A stretch of 64,000 nucleotides of DNA, taken from NCBI RefSeq assembly GCF_001298525.1, contig NZ_CP012678.1, positions 434,001-498,000 on the forward strand. The letters run 5' to 3'. Made by a program: the position numbers and the translations under genes. How positions within the stretch are numbered: the first letter of the stretch is position 1; the number at the start of each line of letters is the position of its first letter. Positions 9,639 through 20,300 of this stretch are shown here, one piece after another. The notes beneath the pieces were generated by a model that worked only from the letters and a program-made list of their open reading frames with translations, had not been told where the DNA came from and did no database searches. Source of the DNA: Psychrobacter urativorans. GTDB lineage: Bacteria > Pseudomonadota > Gammaproteobacteria > Pseudomonadales > Moraxellaceae.

Positions 9639-11030
9639 TTAAGCAGCACTCAACCGATTATAACGATTCACGCCTGCAACAATCGTCTGCTCAATCACCC
9701 TATCGTCACCAAGCATCATTAACACAAACAGCTTCTCATCAAGCGTTTTGGTTTGTGCCATTCGGCGTTCTAGTAGTGGCGTTGCTGCCATATCAATGAC
9801 CACAAAATCCGCTTCTTTATTAGGCATAAAGTTACCAATTTTATCGTCTAATACCAGCGATTGGGCATTGCCAAGCGTAATTTGATATAAGCCTTGATGC
9901 GCGGATAAGGGATTACTTTGTAATTGCTGTACCTTGTACGCTTCTGACAAGGTAGTGAGCATCGATAAGCTCGTGCCAGCACCAACATCAGTAGCGATAC
10001 TCACGCCCGTGTAGCTTAACGTTTTAGGTAAATCAAACAATCCACTACCTAAAAATAAATTTGAGGTCGGGCAATGGGCGATTTGTGTGCCTGTCTCGCG
10101 CAGCCTTTCATACTCGGCAGTCTTGAGATGAATACCATGCGCCAACGTCGTACGGCGACCCAGCAAACCCATGTCGTCATAAACGTCTAAATAGCCTTTA
10201 TGATTGGGATATAGACTGCGTACAAAGGCGATTTCATCGTGATTTTCCGCCAGATGGGTTTGCAGATAGACGTTGTCATAACTGGCGTATAACTCGCCCG
10301 CCATTTGCAATTGTTTGGGCGTTGAAGTGATGGCAAAGCGCGGGGTAATCGCCACATGCTGACGCCCGCGCTCATGCCATTTATCGATAACATCTTGCGT
10401 ATCACGAATGCCTTGCTCAGTTGGCGCACACAAATTGGCAGGCGCGTTTTGATCCATCAATACATTACCCGTAATCATACGGGTATTAAGTCGCTGACTT
10501 TCGGTAAAAAAGGCTTCCACAGATTGAGGATGGCTGGTAGAAAATACTAAAGCGCTCGTTGTTCCATTAGCAAGCAGCTGATTTAAAAAGAACTTGGCTG
10601 TGTCCTGCGCAATCTGTGGATCAGAAAAATTTGCTTCAGTCACAAAAGTATAATTATTGAGCCAGTCAAGCAACTGTTCACCGAAAGCAGCCATCATATC
10701 TATCTGCGGATAGTGCACATGGGTGTCAATAAAGCCGGGCATAATAAGCTTATTTTTATAGTCATGAATCTGAACGGGATTATGACCCTCTTTAGCATGA
10801 GCATATTCAGTTAATATAGTCTCACTACTACCATAATCAACAATTAAACCCGTCACATCATCGACAACAAGTGCACCATTAGCGATATATTCAGGATACA
10901 CATTCACGCCAGCAACCACAGGCATAAGCGTGACACCTTTATCAACTATTGGCATTTTTGGTAAGCGCTTAGCCACATCATCTTCGGTAAGATAATGTAG
11001 CAATTGGGCTTGGTAGATATGTAGGGTCAT
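9639..11030 (-). CDS. guaD: Guanine deaminase
   Basis: A 463-residue amidohydrolase of the guanine deaminase family, converting guanine to xanthine and ammonia. The metal-site motif FIDTHVHYPQ lies near residue 105. QTHLAEN lies near 260, HGIHL near 300 and ATDVGAGTSLSM near 350, all in the expected order and at normal family length. The start has AAGAGG upstream. It lies just downstream of xdhABC on the same strand, with an 88-base gap to xdhC, so it supplies xanthine to the dehydrogenase encoded beside it. Closely related amidohydrolases (chlorohydrolase, other deaminases) are less likely given the HVHYPQ motif and context. Confidence 0.93.
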   Translation of the reverse strand: MTLHIYQAQLLHYLTEDDVAKRLPKMPIVDKGVTLMPVVAGVNVYPEYIANGALVVDDVTGLIVDYGSSETILTEYAHAKEGHNPVQIHDYKNKLIMPGFIDTHVHYPQIDMMAAFGEQLLDWLNNYTFVTEANFSDPQIAQDTAKFFLNQLLANGTTSALVFSTSHPQSVEAFFTESQRLNTRMITGNVLMDQNAPANLCAPTEQGIRDTQDVIDKWHERGRQHVAITPRFAITSTPKQLQMAGELYASYDNVYLQTHLAENHDEIAFVRSLYPNHKGYLDVYDDMGLLGRRTTLAHGIHLKTAEYERLRETGTQIAHCPTSNLFLGSGLFDLPKTLSYTGVSIATDVGAGTSLSMLTTLSEAYKVQQLQSNPLSAHQGLYQITLGNAQSLVLDDKIGNFMPNKEADFVVIDMAATPLLERRMAQTKTLDEKLFVLMMLGDDRVIEQTIVAGVNRYNRLSAA

Positions 11031-11118
11031 GGATATACCTCTTAGCGCTTTAGTAGTACCCAGCTTTTAAATGTTGAGTTATGAGAATATAAATTAAATT
11101 AATTGTGCAACCACTATG

Positions 11119-12132
11119 CTATAGCTGACGATTGTACTGTTGTAAAATCTGAGCAGCGATGGAAACAGCAACTGCCATAGGTTCTTTGCCACCGATTGGC
11201 AGACCAATTGGCATGGTTAACTTATCAACCATGTGTTCATTATAGCCACGCTGAAGTAACCGATCTTTAAAGCGTTTGGCTTTGGTTGCCGAGCTAATAC
11301 AACCAATATACGGCATTGAATTTCTTTCGTTATCATTTGCTAAACCACTATCTATAGTCGCACGTACTAAATCAAAATCAAGGCTATGATCATGAGTCAT
11401 AATCAGAATAAAACGCTGACCACCTTGTCCGTTAAACGGTTCAATAAAAGGTCGTACAAAATCAACAGGCTCATCGGTGATGTGCGGACGAATATGCGCA
11501 GGAAGTTGATAAAGAGCGGGTGTATCTAAACCATTTAAACCTTGCTGTAAACTTTCTTTTCCATGCGATTTATTGAGTAAATAAGGTTCGAACATCTCAG
11601 GACGACTGTCTACCCAATCCACTTGGCAAGGCAATTCGGCAAGTATGGTCATTAGTGCTGCTGCAACATGCCCAGCGCCAAATACTAATATCGACAGCGG
11701 TGGCGTCACATTAAAGCATTCAAACATAACAGTGACACTACCGCCGCAGCACTGTGCTAGCTTAGCTCCCAGTGGATAATGCTTGGTATAAATAGCATTG
11801 CGGCGAACTGTCTTTTTATCTGGCGCTTGTGTTGAGACGGATGCTTCTATCGCACCATTTAACAATTGCCGCGCGGTACTCATCACATCATGCTCAAGTC
11901 CACCGCCACCCAGCGTATCGCAGTAACCATCTTTTGTGATGATCATTTTTGCTTGTAAAGCGCGCGGTGCTGAGCCGTTTACAGCAACGATAGTCGCCAA
12001 TACGTGCGATACCCCTTGCTGCTGACACTGCGCTAAACCATCATACCAGCGTGTAGGCGCACTGAAGTTAAAACCAGTGGACGGCAACAATGACTTACTC
12101 ACTGTGCGCCGGTCCTCTCGCGGTTGCGACAT
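11119..12132 (-). CDS. xdhC: Xanthine dehydrogenase accessory protein XdhC
   Basis: A 337-residue XdhC/CoxI family protein. In this family XdhC binds molybdenum cofactor, promotes its sulfuration and delivers it to the XdhB subunit. Visible features are the N-terminal XdhC domain, a conserved QCCGGS motif near residue 128, and a C-terminal Rossmann-like part starting VFGAGHVAAAL near 154. The ATG start gives a 38-base overlap with xdhB. A GTG at 12102 would overlap only the xdhB stop region and is an equally reasonable start. The overlap indicates translational coupling with xdhB. Confidence 0.92.
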   Translation of the reverse strand: MSQPREDRRTVSKSLLPSTGFNFSAPTRWYDGLAQCQQQGVSHVLATIVAVNGSAPRALQAKMIITKDGYCDTLGGGGLEHDVMSTARQLLNGAIEASVSTQAPDKKTVRRNAIYTKHYPLGAKLAQCCGGSVTVMFECFNVTPPLSILVFGAGHVAAALMTILAELPCQVDWVDSRPEMFEPYLLNKSHGKESLQQGLNGLDTPALYQLPAHIRPHITDEPVDFVRPFIEPFNGQGGQRFILIMTHDHSLDFDLVRATIDSGLANDNERNSMPYIGCISSATKAKRFKDRLLQRGYNEHMVDKLTMPIGLPIGGKEPMAVAVSIAAQILQQYNRQL

Positions 12133-14662
12133 TCGGCTGCTCTATTGCTTCAGGCTGATCGTCAACTAACTGACCTTCAACTTCAGGTGGCTTGATATCT
12201 TTGGCATGACGTACTTGCTGCGGTTTGACTTTATCATCATCAATACCGCAAGCATCATCTTGAGTTAAGCTATCAATAGAATCAATATCTACTTTAGCAT
12301 CAATATCCCATGCAGTACCTTCCATTCGCATGACTGCTTTTAGCACCGCTTCTGGCGTAGCTGGCATGGTCAGCTCTGGATTTTTCTGATAATTACCTAA
12401 ACTTGCTACTGCATTATTAATCGCGCACCACACGCTCGCTGCTAACATAAAGGGCGGCTCGCCAACGGCTTTAGAATTATAAATAGTCTGCTCTTCATTT
12501 TTACGATCAAAGAGTTTAACGCTCCACTGTTTCGGTAAATCGTGCGCGGTAGGTATTTTATAGTTAGCCGCAGCATTAGATACTAACTTACCTTTTTTAT
12601 CCCATATCAGCTCTTCTGTGGTCAGCCAGCCCATGCCTTGGATGAAGCCGCCCTCAATCTGACCGATATCAATCGCTGGATTAATCGACTGTCCGACATC
12701 GTGCAAAATATCGCAGCGCAACACTTTATATTCGCCAGTCAAAGTATCAATCTCAACCTCAGTGCACGACGCGCCTAATGCATAATAAAAGAACGGACGA
12801 CCCCATGCTTTTGAGCGGTCATAAAATATCTTCGGCGTTTTATAATATCCGGTAGACGATAGGCTGATACGGTGCTGATAGGCTAGAAGAATCATTTCGG
12901 CAAAGGTAAAAGTTTCCTTGTCACCAATATAAACATGATTGTTCTCAAAACGTATGGCTTCTGGCGCCACTGCAAAATGTTCAGCAGCAAACTCAACGAG
13001 TCGACCTTTAATGGTTAAACAAGCATTTTGTGCCGCTTTACCATTAATATCCGTTCCGGATGAGGCGGCAGTCGGTGAGGTATTGGGCACTTTATCGGTT
13101 CGGGTTGCCGATACTTTTACGGTATCCAAATCAACATCGAATTCATTGGCAACGATTTGGGCGATTTTAATATATAACCCTTGCCCCATCTCTGTACCAC
13201 CGTGATTAATATGAATACTACCATCAGTATAAATGTGAACCAACGCACCACCTTGATTTAAGGTCTGCACGGTAAATGAGATACCAAATTTTACCGGAGT
13301 TAATGCCAATCCAAAGCGGATGTCACTACCTTCACTCTGTGCCTGTTTATTCTTCTCTGTAATTTTCTTACGGCGCTGATGATAATCACAATCATCTGCT
13401 AAATTTGCCATCAAAGTCGCTAAATCAAAATGCTCGATTGGCTGTCCATAATGGGTACTTTGACCGTTTTGGTACAAGTTGTTTAAGCGCACTTGTAGTG
13501 GGTCTTGTCCTAAAGTATAGGCGATATGATCCATCATATATTCAGCAGTCATTACCCCTTGCGGACCACCAAAACCACGATAGGCGGTATTCGATACCGT
13601 ATGCGTTTTGCAGCGGTGACCGGCAACATTAGCCGCTGGATAATAATAGGCATTATCACAATGGAACATGGCGCGATCGACAATCGCATCGGACAAATCA
13701 GGCGAATAACCGCACAATCCTGCCAGCTGCATATCAACACCGACAATTTTTCCAGATTCATCAACGCCAACATCATAGCGATTAGCAAACTCGTGGCGTT
13801 TGCCCGTGACTACCATATCATCTTGCCGATCAAGGCGCATACTTACAGGTATATTATGGCGCTTAGCAACGATGGCACAAAAGCACGCCCATGCTGCCGC
13901 TTGCGTCTCTTTACCACCAAAGCCGCCGCCCATTCTGCGCACGATGGCATTGACCGCATGAAACGGCAAGTCCGTTACTTCAGCAACGAGCTGCTGTACT
14001 TCGCTCGGATGTTGCGATGAGGTATAAACCTCAAGCCCGCCATCATCACAAGGGGTCACATACGCTACCTGACCTTCAAGATAAAAATGCTCTTGCCCAA
14101 GCATATGAATGTGCCCAGCAATACGTGTCGGTGCATTTTTTAATGCCTCCTCAGCATCACCACGCTGCATAAAGTGACTTGGACGCACAAAATGCTCTTG
14201 CTCAAGCGCATCCTCAATATTTAAAATTGCGGGCAATGTCTCATACTCAACCACCGCATTGAGCGTGGCTTTTTTTGCCGCGCGGTGACTGGTTGCCACC
14301 ACTAAGAACAGCGTTTGCCCAACGTATTCTGTAATTTTATCGACCATCAACGGATCGCCATCGAATACTGGACCGATATCGGTTTTTGCGGTTAAATCTT
14401 TAAAAGTAATAACGTCAATCACGCCATCAGCCGCTTTCACCGCTAATAAATCCATGCTTAAAACGCGAGCATGCGCATGGCTACTTTTACCAACGGCTAA
14501 ATGCAACGTACCTTGCGGCTTTAAAATATCATCCACATAAGTCGCCGTGCCCATGACGTGACTAATCGCACTGTCGTGCTTGGCTGAAGTGCCGATTTTA
14601 TTTTTCGCTGGGCGCACGCGGCGATTAGGGTAACTATCGAATAGGCTAGAATGATGGCTCAT
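12095..14662 (-). CDS. xdhB: Xanthine dehydrogenase, molybdopterin-binding subunit
   Basis: An 855-residue large subunit that carries the molybdenum cofactor and oxidises hypoxanthine and xanthine to urate. The sequence shows MGGGFGGKET, the GFGGPQG motif, GGTEMGQG, and the GEPPFML loop that holds the catalytic glutamate in this family. After the usual end of the domain there is an acidic tail of about 70 residues containing several DxD and DDD clusters, which is unusual. It has no Tat or Sec signal, so the enzyme is cytoplasmic. It follows xdhA by 112 bases and overlaps xdhC. Confidence 0.95.
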   Translation of the reverse strand: MSHHSSLFDSYPNRRVRPAKNKIGTSAKHDSAISHVMGTATYVDDILKPQGTLHLAVGKSSHAHARVLSMDLLAVKAADGVIDVITFKDLTAKTDIGPVFDGDPLMVDKITEYVGQTLFLVVATSHRAAKKATLNAVVEYETLPAILNIEDALEQEHFVRPSHFMQRGDAEEALKNAPTRIAGHIHMLGQEHFYLEGQVAYVTPCDDGGLEVYTSSQHPSEVQQLVAEVTDLPFHAVNAIVRRMGGGFGGKETQAAAWACFCAIVAKRHNIPVSMRLDRQDDMVVTGKRHEFANRYDVGVDESGKIVGVDMQLAGLCGYSPDLSDAIVDRAMFHCDNAYYYPAANVAGHRCKTHTVSNTAYRGFGGPQGVMTAEYMMDHIAYTLGQDPLQVRLNNLYQNGQSTHYGQPIEHFDLATLMANLADDCDYHQRRKKITEKNKQAQSEGSDIRFGLALTPVKFGISFTVQTLNQGGALVHIYTDGSIHINHGGTEMGQGLYIKIAQIVANEFDVDLDTVKVSATRTDKVPNTSPTAASSGTDINGKAAQNACLTIKGRLVEFAAEHFAVAPEAIRFENNHVYIGDKETFTFAEMILLAYQHRISLSSTGYYKTPKIFYDRSKAWGRPFFYYALGASCTEVEIDTLTGEYKVLRCDILHDVGQSINPAIDIGQIEGGFIQGMGWLTTEELIWDKKGKLVSNAAANYKIPTAHDLPKQWSVKLFDRKNEEQTIYNSKAVGEPPFMLAASVWCAINNAVASLGNYQKNPELTMPATPEAVLKAVMRMEGTAWDIDAKVDIDSIDSLTQDDACGIDDDKVKPQQVRHAKDIKPPEVEGQLVDDQPEAIEQPNVATARGPAHSE

Positions 14663-14774
14663 AGTGTGTCTCTTTTAGTTACTTTTTTTAATTATTTTTT
14701 TAGTCAATGGTGCAATGAGATTCTTTTTAACTCAGTCGATGCTATAGCTGTTTTATAGTAGGTAAATCACAGCG

Positions 14775-16409
14775 TTAGGCACTCTCCGTTTGCACCTTTT
14801 CAACCAATTTTTTGCCACATTTAACCAATAAGCGCTGCATCACATGCATACGGTATTCACGGCTGGCGCGCACATCAGTCATCGGTGACACATCTTGCGG
14901 CAAGGCTTGCGCTGCCTGTTCAAAACTTGCAACGTCGATAGATTGGTTGACAAGCGCTTGCTGACAATTCGATGCTAATAACGGCACGGCTGCCATTCCG
15001 CCTAAGCCTAATTTTGCATTATTAATAATCGTGCCATCTGCTGAAAGGGCAATTTTTGCAGCAAGTAGACAAGCAGAAATATCATCTTCGTAACGCTTAC
15101 TAATCTTGTGAATAAATAAATGCTGATTGTCTTGCATCAATGGAATATGAAGGGCAACAATATAGCTGCCTGCGCGCAGCTTAGTCTTTTTATAATCTAA
15201 AAAGAATTCTGCTAACGGTATGATTTCATCAATAAATGACTGTTCATTACTAGTAGTCTGACAATGACGCATATGAATTCGCGCTTCTAACGCCAATAAA
15301 ATCGGCGGCAAATCTCCGATTGGCGACGCATTCGCCACATTGCCGCCAATCGTACCCATATTACGGATTTGCGGGGAAGCAATGCGCTCAAATAACGCCC
15401 CAAACTCGGGGAAATACTGCTCAAGGATAGGCAGCATGTTGTGATAACTCATGCCAGCGCCGAGAACTAGCTCTTGAGAGGAGAATTGAGATTTAGCAGT
15501 TTCTTCGATATCAGCCAATGACCAAGATTTTAATTCCTCAACGGCGGACAGCTGAACAATACTCTCATGGTCAACTAAGTGCTGCGTGATGCTCAAGCCT
15601 AAATCCGTACCGCCTGCCCAAATGGTTGCCTCTGGATGTGTAATCAATGCTTGATTTAACTCGTCGATAGACTGCGGCATAAACAGCTGACGCGACCCGT
15701 CGACAAGTGCGGGTTCAACGGCTTTCACTGTCGATAGCGATTGCTCATTATCAATCTGCTCATTTTTACTTTGACTGTTCGACATCACATCAATAGCAAA
15801 ATTGAAGGTTAAGTCTTTTGCTACCTGCTCATTATCTTGCTGCTGACCGATTTCTTCCATCAGTAAGCCGGCTTCAATAATCGGGCGATAACCTGTACAG
15901 CGGCACAGATTTCCTGATATTGAGGCAACAATATCGTCATAACTCAAATTATTATCACTTTGTTTATCACTGGCAGCATTTTGACCTTTTTGCAGACGCT
16001 TATTCTCGTAAACACTTGCCAACGACATCACGAAACCGGGGGTGCAGAATCCACACTGTGAGCCATGACAGTCGACCATAGCTTGCTGGGCGGGATGCAG
16101 ACGCGCACGCTCAGGATGATTTTCTGGATTGTCCGCTAAATAAGACGCCGTCATCACATGGTGACCATCCATCAGCGACAATAGCGTGATACAAGAATTT
16201 AACGTATAAAACGGCTCTGGATTGGCAACAGTTGCGCCATCCATTGGCAAGCGCTGCGCCATGACCGTACAAGCACCACAATCGCCACTGCCGCAGCCTT
16301 CTTTGGTATCTGTCTGGCGCACATGCAGACGCAAATACTCAAGCACGGTAGTATTAGGATTAAGATGGGTAAGCTCATGGCGCTTGCCGTTGAGATAAAA
16401 TTTAATCAT
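14775..16409 (-). CDS. xdhA: Xanthine dehydrogenase, FeS/FAD subunit
   Basis: A 544-residue small subunit with the two [2Fe-2S] clusters and FAD that take electrons from the molybdenum site to NAD+. The plant-type cluster motif CGSGDCGAC is at residues 39-47, and the second cluster has CGFCTPG and CRCTGYRP. A polar linker near residues 195-240 leads into the FAD domain, with WAGGTDLG and GGNVANASPIGD. I chose the ATG at 16409; a TTG four codons upstream is the longer alternative. It is the first gene of the leftward xdhABC-guaD unit. Confidence 0.95.
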   Translation of the reverse strand: MIKFYLNGKRHELTHLNPNTTVLEYLRLHVRQTDTKEGCGSGDCGACTVMAQRLPMDGATVANPEPFYTLNSCITLLSLMDGHHVMTASYLADNPENHPERARLHPAQQAMVDCHGSQCGFCTPGFVMSLASVYENKRLQKGQNAASDKQSDNNLSYDDIVASISGNLCRCTGYRPIIEAGLLMEEIGQQQDNEQVAKDLTFNFAIDVMSNSQSKNEQIDNEQSLSTVKAVEPALVDGSRQLFMPQSIDELNQALITHPEATIWAGGTDLGLSITQHLVDHESIVQLSAVEELKSWSLADIEETAKSQFSSQELVLGAGMSYHNMLPILEQYFPEFGALFERIASPQIRNMGTIGGNVANASPIGDLPPILLALEARIHMRHCQTTSNEQSFIDEIIPLAEFFLDYKKTKLRAGSYIVALHIPLMQDNQHLFIHKISKRYEDDISACLLAAKIALSADGTIINNAKLGLGGMAAVPLLASNCQQALVNQSIDVASFEQAAQALPQDVSPMTDVRASREYRMHVMQRLLVKCGKKLVEKVQTESA

Positions 16410-16582
16410 AGTAATACTCAATCAATCTGAAAAAAGAAAACCAAACATCTTTGGCTCTTCAATTATGTAGTTATCAATTATATTTAGACAGCTTACACCA
16501 GATTATTGTTGAAATATCTGCTTTTTTACTGGTGCTGATAAAAACAGAATAAAAATATAATCAAAAAATTATGTAAAAAAAT

Positions 16583-16635
16583 GGTCAGTGCTCAACTATT
16601 AAAGATAATAAAACCTTTATAAATGAACACTGACC
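16583..16635 (-). terminator. Probable terminator after the putA unit
   Basis: The arms GGTCAGTG (16583-16590) and CACTGACC (16628-16635) are complementary, and the interior can pair further. On the minus strand a run of seven T follows closely. It lies about 40 bases beyond the stop of the PutA C-terminal-domain gene. The long loop makes it less certain than the others. Confidence 0.5.
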
Positions 16636-16677
16636 TTATTTTAAATAATACCAACTATTGATAGTCTATCAATTTTA

Positions 16678-17367
16678 CTAAGTTCCCAGCTCAAGCAAAC
16701 TGGCATTACCGCCAATAGCCGTGGTGTTAATCGTTCTGACCCGTTCGGTGACAAAACGATACAGATAATCAGGCGCTAACATTTCTACTAAGCCGACCAT
16801 ATCTGTGACCGCAATCACCTGCGTCAGGATTCCGTCCGTACCTGCCAGCGTTTGGCTAATGGCTTGTACTTCAGAGCGGCTACCAGCAACCGCAACTTGA
16901 GCAAGGCGATCAATATGCAGCAAGGTGATGGTTTGCGAGTCATTGGCAATACTAATCAAATCTTCATGAATACCTGCCTCATAGAGCGCCTTTACCGCAG
17001 CCATACACATCTCATTTTGGCTTGGGCAATGCAAAATGACCTCATTGCCGGTCAATAATGCAGCAACCAATTGTCCCAGTATTGCCATGGTTTTGGCACT
17101 GTTGCCACCGATTACCATGGTTTTACCGCGAGCGGTCACATATAAGTCATTAGACTCACCCGTTGCCCCAATCATACGCTGCACTTCATCAAGCATCGGT
17201 GCTTTGCTTAATAAATGCTCAAATAACCGCCGTGCTTTATTGGCATTACCTGTCAGCAGTGCCAATTTAGGCAACGCGATTTCAAGGTAACTTGCGCGTT
17301 CAGTGGCAGTCAATAATCGCCAAGCTTCACAAATTTGGGCATGATTTTCTTTAAACTCAGTCGCCAT
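16678..17367 (-). CDS. Stand-alone C-terminal domain of trifunctional PutA
   Basis: A 229-residue protein that matches the C-terminal aldehyde-dehydrogenase-superfamily domain that long PutA proteins carry as part of one chain. Its last residues, INTTAIGGNASLLELG, closely follow the conserved C-terminal motif which in long PutA closes the substrate channel. Here the domain has its own ATG and a Shine-Dalgarno (GGAG) overlapping the putA stop region. It starts 11 bases after that stop, in a different frame. It has no dehydrogenase catalytic cysteine, so it is probably structural and would assemble with PutA. It could be a stable split gene or the scar of an old frameshift. The good ribosome binding site favours a functional split. 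Confidence 0.8.
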   Translation of the reverse strand: MATEFKENHAQICEAWRLLTATERASYLEIALPKLALLTGNANKARRLFEHLLSKAPMLDEVQRMIGATGESNDLYVTARGKTMVIGGNSAKTMAILGQLVAALLTGNEVILHCPSQNEMCMAAVKALYEAGIHEDLISIANDSQTITLLHIDRLAQVAVAGSRSEVQAISQTLAGTDGILTQVIAVTDMVGLVEMLAPDYLYRFVTERVRTINTTAIGGNASLLELGT

Positions 17368-17378
17368 GTTGCTACTCC

Positions 17379-20300
17379 TTATGCGATATCGGCTTGAATA
17401 GAGAATGAAACGCTGTCTGCGCTTACTAATGGTTCAGTGGTGAGCTGCATTAAACGAGCGACATAATGGGGACCGCCAGCTTTTGGACCGGTACCTGATA
17501 AGCCGCAGCCACCAAAGGGCTGAACGTTGACTATCGCCCCGATTTGGTTACGATTGATGTAAGTATTCCCTACCAGCGCGCGGCGCTCGATATGTTCAAC
17601 GATATTTTCAATACGGCTATGAATACCTAAGGTTAAGCCAAAACCTGTTGCATTAATCGCATCAATCAGCTTATCCAAATCGCGTGCTTGATAGCGTAAT
17701 ACGTGCAATATAGGACCAAAATGCTCACCGCCGATGACATCGATACTTTTTACTTCAATGGCGGTTGGCAACACAAAGGTAGACTGCTCTTGACTGACTA
17801 ACGAGCTGGCACTCATCGTTGCTTGGGCTAAAATATTTGCAGTTGGCTCTGCTATCATGCGTTCAATATGAGCTTCTAGACCTTTTTTAGCATCTTTATC
17901 AATAACTGGTCCAACATCTGTAGTGACCTGAGCAGGATTGCCCACAATCAATTCAGCCATTGTGCCTTGCAGTAGTTCAATTAAGCCATCCGCCACTTCT
18001 TCTTGCACACATAGGACACGACATGCTGAACAACGCTGACCTGCTGAACCAAAAGCGGATAGTACCGCATCGCGTACCACTTGCTCCGGTAAAGCCGTTG
18101 AATCGACAATCATGGCATTTTGACCGCCCGTTTCAGCAATAAATACCGGCAGCTCGCCGCTGAGTTGCACATGACTATTAAGACTTTGATTAATACGCTG
18201 CGCGGTCTGGGTAGAACCGGTAAAAATAACGCCAGCAATGTTATTTGCTGTAGTTAATGCGCCACCAACGTCGCCTGCGCCGGTCACAAACTGTAGCGCC
18301 TCGCTAGGCACGCCTGCCTGATACATAAGCTGTGCACCAAAATGAGCAATCAAGCTGGTTTGCTCAGCAGGTTTTGCAACCACAGTATTACCTGCCGCTA
18401 ATGCAGCTACGATTTGTCCGGTATAAATCGCTAATGGAAAGTTCCATGGGCTGATACACACAAACGTGCCGCGCGCCTTATAAACTTGACGTAATGGCTT
18501 GCCTGATAAATCAGTAATTTCGTGCACGACCTCATTAAGACGTTCGGCTTCATCGGCATAAAAGCGGCAGAAATCAACTGCTTCTTTAATCTCATCAATA
18601 CTGTCTTGAATCGTCTTGCCTGCTTCCACCTGACATAACGCCATTAATTCAGCGTAATTTTTTTCATACAAATCCGCTATCTTGCGCAAAATAGTCGCAC
18701 GTTGCGATGCAGACACTAATTGCCATATTTTTTGACCAGCAACTGCTGCATCAATCGCTTGCTTTGCAATATTAGCATTGGCATAACGTACGTCACCTGC
18801 GATAACGTCATGGTTCCACGGTGCGCGTATTTTATGATTATCAAGGGTATTAGATACGCCCTCTACTGTGAACTCACTGACTACTTGTCCATTGATAATG
18901 GGCGTTGCTGACCACGTTTTTGTTAACTGCGTATCAATCGCCGCTTTAAACGGGTGCCATTGTGATTCAACAAAAATATTAGGGCCAAAGCTTGCGCGAC
19001 GCGAGCCGTAAATATCCAGTGGCAAAGGAATATCCGGATTGTGCAAATTATCATTCGCTAGCAGCTTGTCATATGGATGCACGACCAGCTTATCAATCGG
19101 ATAAGACTTGTCTAATAGCTGATGGACAAAGGAGCTGTTCGCGCCATTTTCAAGCAAACGACGCACCAAATACGGCAGCAAATCTTTATGCGCACCAACG
19201 GGCGCATAAATGCGTACCGGAATATTATAGGCTTGCAAGATATGGTCATATAACGCATCACCCATACCATGCAGGCGCTGAAATTCAAAATCTCGATGCG
19301 TACTCATGGTCATGACAGTTGCTAGTGTATGCGCGTTATGGGTGGCAAACTGTGGCCAAATTAGACCGCGCAAATGCTCCGATAATAAGAAGCGTGCACA
19401 CGCTAAATACGCAGTATCTGTACCTTCTTTGCGCGTCCATACTGGATAGCCAGATAAGCCTTTTTGTTGCGCCAGTTTAATTTCAGTATCCCAATACGCG
19501 CCTTTTACCAAGCGCAATGGAATGCGGTCGCCAACTTCCGTAGACAAACGCGCCAGCCATGCAAAAATCGCAATTGCACGTTTTGAATAACCTTGCACCA
19601 CCAAGCCCAAACCATCCCAACCGGCGGTTAACGGATCACGATATAGCGACTCAAATAATTTTAGTGAAATCTCAAGGCGATCCGCTTCTTCAGCATCGAT
19701 ACTCAAATCCACATTCACTTCACGAGCCGCTTCAATCAACAGCAGACAACGTTGACGCAGTAAACCCATCACTTGCGCTTCTTGCGTAGCTTCGTAACGT
19801 GGATGCAGCGCAGACAGCTTGATAGAAACTGATGGCTTCGGCATACCTTCTTTCACTTTGATACTTGCAGTTGCCTTAATCGCATGCAGATAGTCATTAA
19901 AATACTTTTCCGCATCGCGATTGGTAATTGCCGCTTCACCAAGCATATCGAATGAATAGGTATAACCTTTATCACGGTAACTTTTACTGTTTTTATTGGC
20001 GTCTTCGATGGTTTCACCCAATACAAACTGATGCCCCATAATGCGCATGGCTTTTTGCATTGCCGCACGAATCATTGGTTCACCCATCTTTTTGGTCATC
20101 CGATCCAAAAATCCTGACGCAGTGGTACTGCTATCAATACTGACCACGCGACCGGTCATCATCAGCCCCCATGTCGAGGCATTCACAATGAGACCATTAT
20201 CATCTTTTAAATGCTTTTTCCAATCCGCCACACTCATTTTGTCGCGAATCAGCGCATCTGCCGTATAGTTATCTGGCACACGAATCAAGGCTTCCGCCAA

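Noticed and set aside
13405..14020. Long rightward frames opposite xdhB, up to 164 codons
   Set aside because: Antisense shadows of a strongly conserved gene; composition follows the xdhB codon pattern.
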